DNA of 64,000 bases from assembly GCF_010731595.1 (NCBI RefSeq), contig NZ_AP022582.1, positions 1,860,001 through 1,924,000 of the forward strand. The letters are read 5' to 3'. A model generated the notes under the pieces. That model had not been told where the DNA came from and searched no databases. It worked only from the letters and a program-made list of their open reading frames with translations. The position numbers and the translations under genes were made by a program. The stretch is from Mycobacterium seoulense. GTDB taxonomy: Bacteria > Actinomycetota > Actinomycetes > Mycobacteriales > Mycobacteriaceae. The first letter of the stretch is position 1. Each line of letters opens with the position of its first letter. This document shows positions 42,101-48,912 of the stretch, piece after piece.

Positions 42101-43269
42101 TTCGTCACCGACCATTGCGTGACCGGCATCTGCGGGCGCCACCCGGTGAAGCCGCCGAGCGGCTCGCCGTGATAGTGCTGGAACCGTCGCAGCTGGCCCC
42201 CGAAACGCGAGTATGACTGTGCCAGCAAGGCTTCGGATTCCGCGGTGACGGCGTTAGCGACCAGGCGGCCGCGGGCCGGCAGGGCGTCGAGGCAGGCGTC
42301 GAGCAGGCCGGGTTGGGTCAGGCCGCCGCCGATGAAGATCGCCGAGGGTGGCTCCAGCCCGCCGAACGCCTCCGGGGCGTCCCCGTGGACGTCGATGCTG
42401 ACGCCGAAAGCCGAGGCGTTGAACCCAATGTTGTGGCGGCGTCGTTCGTCGCGCTCGAATGCGACTGCGCTGCAACCACTCCCGCTCAGACACCACTCGA
42501 CGCTGATGCTGCCCGAGCCCGCGCCGACGTCCCACAGCGCCTCGCCCGGGCGTGGGGCCAGCGCCGCCAGGGTCACCGCGCGGATTCCGAGTTTGGTGAT
42601 CTGCCCGTCGTGGACGAACGCATCGTCGGGCAATGGCGACAGCCGTTCGTCGGGCAGGTACCGGATGGCGATGACGTTGAGGTCATCGACGTCCGGGGGC
42701 GCGTCCCCCGCCCATTGGCGTGCCGTGGCGTCGCGACGGTGTTCGGTTGGGCCACCGAGGTTTTCGAGAACGGTAAACGTGGAATCGCCGCGGCCATGCG
42801 CGTCGAGCAGCGCGGCGAGTTCCTTGGGTATGGCGCCGTTTTTCGACAGCACGATCGCTTGGCCGCCGCGGCGTACCGCGGTGTGCGGCGGCGCGGTGAC
42901 GAGGCTGATCACCTCGGTGTCGTGGGCGTTCCAGCCCATCCGCGCGCACGCCAGCGTCACCGAGGACACGTGCGGCAGCACCCGGACTTGGTCGGGGCCG
43001 TACAGCCGGATCAGGGTGCCCCCGATGCCGTGCAGCAGCGGGTCGCCGCTGGCCACGACGTGGATGTCTTCGTCGTGGCGGTCTCGCAGGGTTTGCAGGG
43101 CGGGCAGCATCGGCGAGGGCCACTGCCGGCGGGGCGCTGCCACGGTGTCGTCGAGCAGGTCGAGTTGCCGCTTTGAGCCGTAGATTATTGTCGCCCTTTG
43201 TAATTCAGCGCGGGACGTGTCCGCGAGTCCCGCCATGCCGTCGGCCCCGATGCCGACCACGATGATCAT
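42097..43269 (-). CDS. cobL: Precorrin-6Y C5,15-methyltransferase (decarboxylating) CobL
   Basis: A 390-residue two-domain enzyme. The N-terminal CbiE-like methylase (about 1-205) starts IIVVGIGADGMAGL, with VVASGDPLLHGIG and VSSVTLACARMGW. The C-terminal CbiT-like domain (about 210-390) has the SAM signature LWDVGAGSGSISVEW and FIGGGLTQPGLLDAC. Together they methylate C5 and C15 of precorrin-6B and decarboxylate the C12 side chain. The ATG at 43269 overlaps the stop of the upstream SDR gene (ATGA). A longer frame upstream exists but runs out of frame through that SDR gene. Confidence 0.96.
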   Translation of the reverse strand: MIIVVGIGADGMAGLADTSRAELQRATIIYGSKRQLDLLDDTVAAPRRQWPSPMLPALQTLRDRHDEDIHVVASGDPLLHGIGGTLIRLYGPDQVRVLPHVSSVTLACARMGWNAHDTEVISLVTAPPHTAVRRGGQAIVLSKNGAIPKELAALLDAHGRGDSTFTVLENLGGPTEHRRDATARQWAGDAPPDVDDLNVIAIRYLPDERLSPLPDDAFVHDGQITKLGIRAVTLAALAPRPGEALWDVGAGSGSISVEWCLSGSGCSAVAFERDERRRHNIGFNASAFGVSIDVHGDAPEAFGGLEPPSAIFIGGGLTQPGLLDACLDALPARGRLVANAVTAESEALLAQSYSRFGGQLRRFQHYHGEPLGGFTGWRPQMPVTQWSVTK

Positions 43270-44015
43270 CGCGGCATCCTGCGCCACAAGGACTGCGGCA
43301 GCAGCCGCATCACGGCGGCGGCCGGGCCAAGCGCCCAGGGGATCCACACGGTGCGTCGGCCCTTCGCCAGCGCACGCGCGGTGGCGGCGGCCACCTGGTC
43401 GGGCGTGCTGGACAGCGGCGCCGGATCCATACCCTGCGTCATGCGTCCGATCACGAAACCCGGACGGGCTATCAGCAGGTGGACCCCGCTGCCATGCAGG
43501 GCGTCGGCCAGGCCGCTCGCGAAGCCGTCCAGGCCGGCCTTGGCCGAGCCGTAGACGTAGTTGGCGCGCCGCACGCGCGCGCCGGCGATCGAGGAGAACA
43601 CCACGAGTTGGCCCTGTCCGGCGTTGCGCATGGCGGTGGCCAGGTGGGTGAGCATGCTGACCTGGGCGACGTAGTCGGTGTGCACGATCGCCACGGCGTG
43701 CGCGGCGTCGGTCTCGGCGCGGGCCTGGTCGCCGAGGATCCCAAAGGCCAGCACCGCGGTGGCGATGGGTCCGTGGTCGGCGACGACCGCGGCGACCAGT
43801 GGACCGTGGGAATCCAGGTCGTCGGCGTCGAACTCTGTGGTGTGCACCGTTTTGGCCCCGGCGGCTTTGAGCGTGGCGACCTGCTCGTCGAGTTGATCGG
43901 CCTTGCGCGCGGCCAGCACCACCGTCGCCCCGGGCGCCAGGAGCCGCGCGAGCTCGACGCCGATCTCGCTGCGGCCGCCCAGGATCAGTACTGGACCTGC
44001 GCCCGTGTCGTCCAC
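43266..44015 (-). CDS. SDR family oxidoreductase (Rv2073c-like)
   Basis: A 249-residue short-chain dehydrogenase. The cofactor loop is GGRSEIG, followed by VLAARKADQL (Arg/Lys favouring NADP(H)), the catalytic Ser in VVFSSIAG and YGSAK with Tyr and Lys. The late PGFVIGRMTQGM and a basic C-terminus (WRRMPR) recall DprE2-like decaprenylphosphoryl-sugar reductases, though it is not adjacent to a dprE1. It starts at GTG and is the first gene of the operon with cobL, cobM and cobK, joined by a 4-base overlap. As I recall, Rv2073c has the same length and place. The substrate is unknown. Confidence 0.9.
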   Translation of the reverse strand: MDDTGAGPVLILGGRSEIGVELARLLAPGATVVLAARKADQLDEQVATLKAAGAKTVHTTEFDADDLDSHGPLVAAVVADHGPIATAVLAFGILGDQARAETDAAHAVAIVHTDYVAQVSMLTHLATAMRNAGQGQLVVFSSIAGARVRRANYVYGSAKAGLDGFASGLADALHGSGVHLLIARPGFVIGRMTQGMDPAPLSSTPDQVAAATARALAKGRRTVWIPWALGPAAAVMRLLPQSLWRRMPR

Positions 44016-44050
44016 GGCTGCGATTATGACCTGCGCTAGCGTGGGCGGTG

Positions 44051-44464
44051 ATGGCGAATACCACTACCCGGCTCACCGACGATGCGTTGGCGTTCCTGTC
44101 CGAGCGGCATCTGGCGATGCTCACCACGCTGCGAGCCGACAATTCACCGCATGTCGTGGCGGTGGGTTTCACCTTCGACCCCAAGACGCACATCGCGCGG
44201 GTCATCACGACCGGGGGCTCGCAGAAGGCGGTGAACGCCGACCGCGGCGGGGTCGCCGTGCTCAGTCAGGTCGACGGCGCGCGGTGGCTGTCGCTGGAGG
44301 GCCGGTCCAAGGTGAACAGCGATGTCGACGCCGTCCGCGACGCCGAACTGCGGTACGCCCAGCGCTACCGCACCCCACGCCCCAACCCGCGGCGGGTGGT
44401 CATCGAGGTGCAAGTGGAGCGCGTGCTGGGTTCGTCGGGTTTGTTGGACCGGGGCGAGACGTAG
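44051..44464 (+). CDS. F420-dependent biliverdin reductase-like PPOX protein (Rv2074-like)
   Basis: A 137-residue split-barrel protein. Characteristic stretches are [63 protein letters not shown] and [15 protein letters not shown]. The M. tuberculosis homologue Rv2074 has been described as an F420H2-dependent biliverdin reductase. The sequence agrees across its full length, but activity here is inferred. ATG 44051 is chosen over the GTG one codon upstream. It is divergent from the SDR-cob operon with only about 35 bases between starts, so the promoters overlap. Confidence 0.92.
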   Translation: MANTTTRLTDDALAFLSERHLAMLTTLRADNSPHVVAVGFTFDPKTHIARVITTGGSQKAVNADRGGVAVLSQVDGARWLSLEGRSKVNSDVDAVRDAELRYAQRYRTPRPNPRRVVIEVQVERVLGSSGLLDRGET

Positions 44465-44497
44465 GGCAGTTCGCGTTTCATTTGGCGCTGCGTTGAG

Positions 44498-45034
44498 CTA
44501 TCGCCGCTCGAAGAGCGGTTTCCCGTCAGGATCGACGGCTGACGCTTCAATTTGATCGATCGTCGCTGTGAGAAACAGCGCAAACTTCCTGAGTTCAGCT
44601 GCCGCAGTCACCCTGTCGGCGCTACTGACAGCTACAGTCGAGCCATCGGCGGCGATCAAGGCAAAGTGCTGAGCACCTTGAAAATCGCGAGTTTGGATAC
44701 TGTAGTCGGACCGCCATCCGTCCTCCGACATAGGTACACCAACACGTGGCAACCCATGCGCGCTACGGATGTGCGAGCAAAATCTTCCGAAGAGATACTT
44801 CTCGATCGTGGACATCGCTGGAGCAGCCAAAACAAAATGCTCAGCTCCCATTCGGTCTGAATCGGTAATAAGAAACCAGCCATCACGACTATTACCTATG
44901 AAGAGGCGGATTTCGCCTGCCGCAGCCCACAAAACCGCCCGCCCGTCATCCGTCCGATGGCCGGGCGTGAGTGTGTAACCAGCCACCTCGGCCCACTGCT
45001 CGAGGCGTGTCGAGATTTCAATGCTATCGGTCAC
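44498..45034 (-). CDS. Second IFT/Imm61-type immunity protein for a TNT toxin
   Basis: A 178-residue protein starting at GTG, paralogous to the product of the gene at 45276-45800. Matching landmarks are TDDGRAVLW versus TNDGRTIIW, GEIRLFIG versus GEVRYFIG, GWFLITDSDRMG versus WYVITSSDRMG, and MSTIEKYLFG versus MSVVEKYLYG. Both end in a DGKP(L/I)F motif. The family (IFT, Rv3902c) binds the TNT domain and blocks its NAD+ glycohydrolase activity in the producing cell. Divergence suggests this copy recognises a different TNT variant or is an orphan immunity gene. It lies downstream of the toxin, separated from the first immunity gene by a damaged small gene. G+C is low for the genome. Confidence 0.85.
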   Translation of the reverse strand: MTDSIEISTRLEQWAEVAGYTLTPGHRTDDGRAVLWAAAGEIRLFIGNSRDGWFLITDSDRMGAEHFVLAAPAMSTIEKYLFGRFCSHIRSAHGLPRVGVPMSEDGWRSDYSIQTRDFQGAQHFALIAADGSTVAVSSADRVTAAAELRKFALFLTATIDQIEASAVDPDGKPLFERR

Positions 45035-45066
45035 TTCAAAACACTGATCTGCATATCGGGGAGCTG

Positions 45067-45273
45067 TTAACTGCCTTTCCTCCGGGGGTCGTACTCAGTC
45101 CGTGAGATGTCATCCCAGAACTTTGGTGAGACCTCGGTCGGCCGATCTCGTCGGCCACGGCATCTACCTGTGCCTGAAATTCATCGGAGCTTCCGTGCTT
45201 CCGCCAGTTTGCCTTCTGCCGGTGGAGTCATGCCCGCTTTTCCGGCGAACTGGGTATTAAAACTCATTGTCAT
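45067..45273 (-). pseudogene. Small frameshifted gene between the two immunity genes
   Basis: An ATG at 45273 lies two bases after the stop of the first immunity gene. The frame reads 28 residues (MTMSFNTQFAGKAG through KLAEARK), then hits a stop. Moving +1 gives a coherent continuation (GSSDEFQAQVDAVADEIG). Returning to the first frame gives RPTEVSPKFWDDISRTEYDP and a stop at 45067. The whole interval is exactly 69 codons, as expected if two compensating indels broke a 68-residue gene. Alternatives are sequencing errors or non-coding spacer. The encoded peptide matches no family I know. An opposing open frame across it looks like a shadow. Confidence 0.4.
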
Positions 45274-45275
45274 GA

Positions 45276-45800
45276 TTAAACCCCGTGATCATCTGTGCCG
45301 AATATCGGCTTGCCGTCAGCAGCGAGATAAGATTCTTCTACCATCTTTTCGGTAGCATTGATGTAGTGAGACAGCTCAACGAGGTCCTCGACTCCGGCTA
45401 TAGCCACCTCCACACCCCGCTCATCAATCAATGTGTGGCGCTCTCTTCCGGCGAATGTCAGCACGCCAATGCTGTAGCCTGCACGTAACTCGTCACGCCG
45501 AAAAGGGATTCTTATGCTAGGTAGATTTTCACCTCTGACGGATAGTCCAAACAATCCGTAGAGATACTTTTCCACCACTGACATCGTTCGCCCAGCAAAT
45601 TCGAATGCTTCAGGTCCCATGCGATCGGACGAAGTTATGACATACCATTCGTCGACAACACCGATGAAGTACCGCACCTCGCCGCCTGTGTTCCAGATAA
45701 TCGTTCGGCCGTCATTCGTCTGAGTGCCCTGAAGCATCTCTAATCCGGCGAGACGAACCCACCGTTGTAAACCAGGAGAAAGATCGACGACGCCTGCCAT
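45276..45800 (-). CDS. IFT-type immunity protein for the adjacent TNT toxin
   Basis: A 174-residue protein very close along its length to Rv3902c (IFT), the immunity factor that inhibits the TNT domain of CpnT. Examples are VDLSPGLQRWVRLAGLEM, TNDGRTIIWNTGGEVRYFIG, WYVITSSDRMGPE, MSVVEKYLYG, YSIGVLTFAGRERHTLID and VELSHYINA. No signal peptide is present, as needed for cytosolic neutralisation. Its ATG overlaps the toxin stop by one base (TAATG), so translation is coupled to the toxin. G+C is well below the surroundings (27 of 60 bases at 45541-45600), in line with acquired DNA. Confidence 0.93.
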   Translation of the reverse strand: MAGVVDLSPGLQRWVRLAGLEMLQGTQTNDGRTIIWNTGGEVRYFIGVVDEWYVITSSDRMGPEAFEFAGRTMSVVEKYLYGLFGLSVRGENLPSIRIPFRRDELRAGYSIGVLTFAGRERHTLIDERGVEVAIAGVEDLVELSHYINATEKMVEESYLAADGKPIFGTDDHGV

Positions 45801-48800
45801 TACTTAAGCACTCCTCGGACCTTGAGCTTGTCGATTATTTGTACCTTGCCATCAGCATCGAATATTCGGACTTGAATCGATCCACCTGGTTGACCCACTC
45901 CGGGCGCGACCTCCGATACTTCAATGGTCCAGCCCTCCGGTAGTTCGCCCAATGTGTAACTGTGGTAAGGATCGCGGAGATTCGTCACGTGGAGAGCACG
46001 CTGCTCCCATGAAGCCGCTTGGCCATCTTCCATCACAGCTAAGTACTTACCATTGGTCTTGCCGACCCGGTCAAGAAGAGAGCCATAATCGCGTACAAAG
46101 GATCCAAAGTCTGTATAGGCAACCCGTGTTCCCGGAACAGCGCCGTCATTGAGCGGAAATTTCACCCAATGTTGACCCTCTTTGCCTATTTGGTTGAAGC
46201 GTTCTGCATATTCTTGCTCGGTATACGCGTGCCCTTGTGGATCACGTCCATATGGTGCTTCCGGGTCATGAATAAGCTTTGCCACCTCACCGTCGATCTT
46301 AGTGGCATCAACCGGATCGTCAGCGAAATCCCAGTGGTCATCCAGCGGATTTCCGTAGTTGGGGTCAAGCGGCTCGTCCGGCAGCCGATGCCATCCATCG
46401 CCCGCAGGCTCGTGTGAATGCACAGGGTCCTGCCGCTCACCGCCCGGAGAGTCACCGTCTCCCGGCGCCTTCGAACCGTCGCCGTCGGGCGAGTTCCCAT
46501 CTCCACGACCGCCCGCTGAATCTCTGTCGCCATTCCCTCGCCGACCGCTACCGTCCGGTGGCTGTCCGTCTGGCTTACCGTCGGCCGGATCGCCGTCGCC
46601 GGGACCTTTCGGTTGTCCGTCATGCGGTGGCTGACCGTCTGGCGGCCCACCTTCGCCAGGGCTGCGCCAGTCGCGACCCGGCGCTGGGATCTCCGCCGGG
46701 TGGCCACCCGGGGCGGTGAAATGCGGCGTAGACGCCGCGGGTGCGGCGGCAGGCGCCGGCCTTGGCGCACTGGCGCCGACCGGCGCGGCCTCAACCGGCG
46801 ATCCACTGGGCGCTACCGGCGTACGCGCCGGCGAATGTTCCGCTAATTGCGCCACGCTCGCCAGCACACGATCGCCGGCTGCGGCGTGGACGGCTGCCGG
46901 AGCTGACCCGGGTGCCGCGGCCGGTATCGATTCCCGCGGCTCACCAGCGTGCGCGGGCACCGATTCATGGGGGCCACCCGTGGGCACCGACACTGGGTCA
47001 TGGGGACTCCCAGCGGGAACTGATCCGGGATCGTGTGGACCACCACCCACCGGCGCAGCAGCAGCAGGAGCGGGAGCCTCCGCCGGCGCCGACACCGGCT
47101 CATGCGGACCACCACCGGCAGTCGCTGACGCTGGTACAGGAGCCTCCGCAGGGGCTGAAACGGGATCGTGCGGACCACCCGCCGCCGGCCCGGGCGCCGG
47201 CTCATGAGGACCACCACCGGCCCCAGGCCCCGGAGCGGCGGCTGGATCGTGCGGTGCACCCGGTGCAGCGTCGGGCGGGTGTGGTGTGGCCTCGACGGGC
47301 GCGTCGAGCGGCTTGCCGGATGGCAGACCGACAGGAGTACCGCCAGCGGGCGGAGCTTTGATTTCCGGCAGACCGCCGGCGGCGCCTTCGAGGTTCTTGG
47401 TCACGTCGCCGCCGGCCTTGGTGATGTCGGTCAGCGCGCCGCGCGCTCCCGCCGCGCCTTCCCCACCGGCACGCCCGGCAGCCCCACCCGCGGCCTCCGC
47501 CTCTTCCCCCGCGCCGCGCGCGGCGGCTCCCGCACCGTCGGCCGCCGCACCTGCCTCACCGAGGCCCGGGGCGATCAGCGTGGTGCCGTCGAATATGACT
47601 TCACCGGCGCCCAATCCCGGCCGAGCCGTGCTCCAATCCTTGGCATGCACAAGGCCTTTCAGCTCCTGCAGCCTCGCTTCCGAAAATTCTTTGGGATTGA
47701 CCGCGGCGTTGATCAGGCTTTCTTTCCAGGCGTTTTTCACCAAGCCCGTCCAGGTGGCGGCCGCACCGTGGGGATCGGCAGCGATCCAGTGCGGGCTCAG
47801 GTCGACGAGGCCCAGCCCCATGCCGACCGCACCTTTGAGGACACCCTCGTAGGCATTGATCCAGGTGTCGGCTACGGTCGCGACGGGGTTACCGACGTCG
47901 TCTCCCAGGAATTGGACGAGCCCGCGGCGCGCGTACTTCTCGCATGTGACGACCGCGCGATCGGCCGCTTGCACGAGGAACTTGATCGCCTCCTCGCAGG
48001 CCCTGGCTTCCTGCCCAAGATGCTGCAGCACCGCGTTGATGTCCTTGACGATCTGTTTGATCTCATCCCACGCGTCACCGTCGATGATGAGCATGACGTC
48101 GTGACCGAGGTCGCCCAGGGACTCGATCCGACGCAACAGGTCCCGGATCGCGGTTTGGGCGTGGTCCACCCTGTTCGCGAACGTGTCGATAGTGTCGGCC
48201 AGTGAGCCGCACAGCTCGCCGATGGTCGCTGTCGACGAGCCGATTTCGCTCAAAGCGTTGTCGATCTGCTCGCCTTCAGGAATGTGTTGGCCGTCGAAAA
48301 GCGTCTTCGATGCGTTGAGAGTTCCCTGCACACCTTTGGCCGCCGCACCGAAGGCACGCCAACGAGATGCAGCCGCACGCAGACCCGCTACATCGCCATC
48401 GGGCCATGCCTCGAGGATGAACGATTGCACGAGCGACCACAGCGGTGGGGGCGGCTGGCCGGGCCCCCACGTCCCAGGCGGCCCCGGCGCGGCAAGCTCG
48501 GCCGGGGGGGACGGTGGCTGTAAAGCTCCGCTTCCGCCGCCCAGCGTCGAAGCAGCCTCGGTGTGGGAGTAGTTCGACGCGCCTTGCTGGATGACGGCCC
48601 CGCTTTTGCGGCAAGCGTTGACGGCGGCAGCCGCCGCCTTCAGCACCGCCTCGGCCTTCTCCTGATACGCCAAGCCGAACACCTCGCCGGCCCGGTCAAC
48701 ACCGGTGTGCGCGGAAAAGCCGGCCGTCAATATCGACAGATTCGCCGCCAAACCCTCGCCGGCGGCCTGCACGGCGCTACCGGCAGCGAACATCGCCTCG

Positions 48801-48823
48801 GGGTCAACGGACAGCGGAGCCAC
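45800..48823 (-). CDS. CpnT-like type VII secretion toxin with C-terminal TNT NAD+ glycohydrolase domain
   Basis: About 1007 residues from GTG 48823 (a TTG two codons upstream is possible; no clear ribosome binding site). Residues ~1-430 are helical and match the CpnT N-domain (APLSVDPEAMFAAGSAV; the WPDGD stretch), which in CpnT serves export. Residues ~430-800 are a low-complexity linker: Pro/Ala-rich with repeated PHDP/PHEP units, then Gly/Asp-rich. From EPAGDGWHRLPDEPLDPNYG onward it follows the TNT region: YGRDPQGHAYTEQEYAERFN, FPLNDGAVPGTRVAYTD, GKYLAVMEDGQAASWEQRAL, and GVGQPGGSIQVRIFD, whose Gln corresponds to the catalytic Gln of TNT. All TNT landmarks are present, so the enzyme is probably active. 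In M. tuberculosis cpnT follows esxF/esxE; no such pair is adjacent here. Confidence 0.92.
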   Translation of the reverse strand: MAPLSVDPEAMFAAGSAVQAAGEGLAANLSILTAGFSAHTGVDRAGEVFGLAYQEKAEAVLKAAAAAVNACRKSGAVIQQGASNYSHTEAASTLGGGSGALQPPSPPAELAAPGPPGTWGPGQPPPPLWSLVQSFILEAWPDGDVAGLRAAASRWRAFGAAAKGVQGTLNASKTLFDGQHIPEGEQIDNALSEIGSSTATIGELCGSLADTIDTFANRVDHAQTAIRDLLRRIESLGDLGHDVMLIIDGDAWDEIKQIVKDINAVLQHLGQEARACEEAIKFLVQAADRAVVTCEKYARRGLVQFLGDDVGNPVATVADTWINAYEGVLKGAVGMGLGLVDLSPHWIAADPHGAAATWTGLVKNAWKESLINAAVNPKEFSEARLQELKGLVHAKDWSTARPGLGAGEVIFDGTTLIAPGLGEAGAAADGAGAAARGAGEEAEAAGGAAGRAGGEGAAGARGALTDITKAGGDVTKNLEGAAGGLPEIKAPPAGGTPVGLPSGKPLDAPVEATPHPPDAAPGAPHDPAAAPGPGAGGGPHEPAPGPAAGGPHDPVSAPAEAPVPASATAGGGPHEPVSAPAEAPAPAAAAPVGGGPHDPGSVPAGSPHDPVSVPTGGPHESVPAHAGEPRESIPAAAPGSAPAAVHAAAGDRVLASVAQLAEHSPARTPVAPSGSPVEAAPVGASAPRPAPAAAPAASTPHFTAPGGHPAEIPAPGRDWRSPGEGGPPDGQPPHDGQPKGPGDGDPADGKPDGQPPDGSGRRGNGDRDSAGGRGDGNSPDGDGSKAPGDGDSPGGERQDPVHSHEPAGDGWHRLPDEPLDPNYGNPLDDHWDFADDPVDATKIDGEVAKLIHDPEAPYGRDPQGHAYTEQEYAERFNQIGKEGQHWVKFPLNDGAVPGTRVAYTDFGSFVRDYGSLLDRVGKTNGKYLAVMEDGQAASWEQRALHVTNLRDPYHSYTLGELPEGWTIEVSEVAPGVGQPGGSIQVRIFDADGKVQIIDKLKVRGVLK
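46957..47262 (-). repeat. Degenerate PHDP/PHEP repeat tract in the toxin linker
   Basis: About seven imperfect units with the core Gly-(Gly)-Pro-His-(Asp/Glu)-Pro/Ser, spaced by Pro/Ala/Val-rich residues. The longest matching pair is GGGPHEPVSAPAEAP and GGPHDPVSAPAEAPV. Such tracts form extended linkers and commonly vary in length between strains. Confidence 0.7.
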
Positions 48824-48912
48824 GCGCAAAATTCTGGTCGAGTCCGCGCGCGGCCGCTATTCACCCAATGATGGCCTTGCCAAGCTAGCCGCGGCCACCT
48901 AGCAGCCACAAC

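Noticed and set aside
42097..44208. A 703-codon version of CobL
   Set aside because: The upstream half runs out of frame through the SDR gene and is Arg/Gly-rich nonsense; the ATG at 43269 gives the normal CobL length with an ATGA overlap.
45107..45355. Plus-strand open frame of 82 codons across the gap between the immunity genes
   Set aside because: It is antisense to the proposed broken gene and to the end of the proximal immunity gene, and has no recognisable features or ribosome binding site.
48823..48912. A WXG100 pair (esxE/esxF-like) upstream of the toxin
   Set aside because: Only about 90 bases separate the toxin from the esterase gene, with no room for a small WXG gene.
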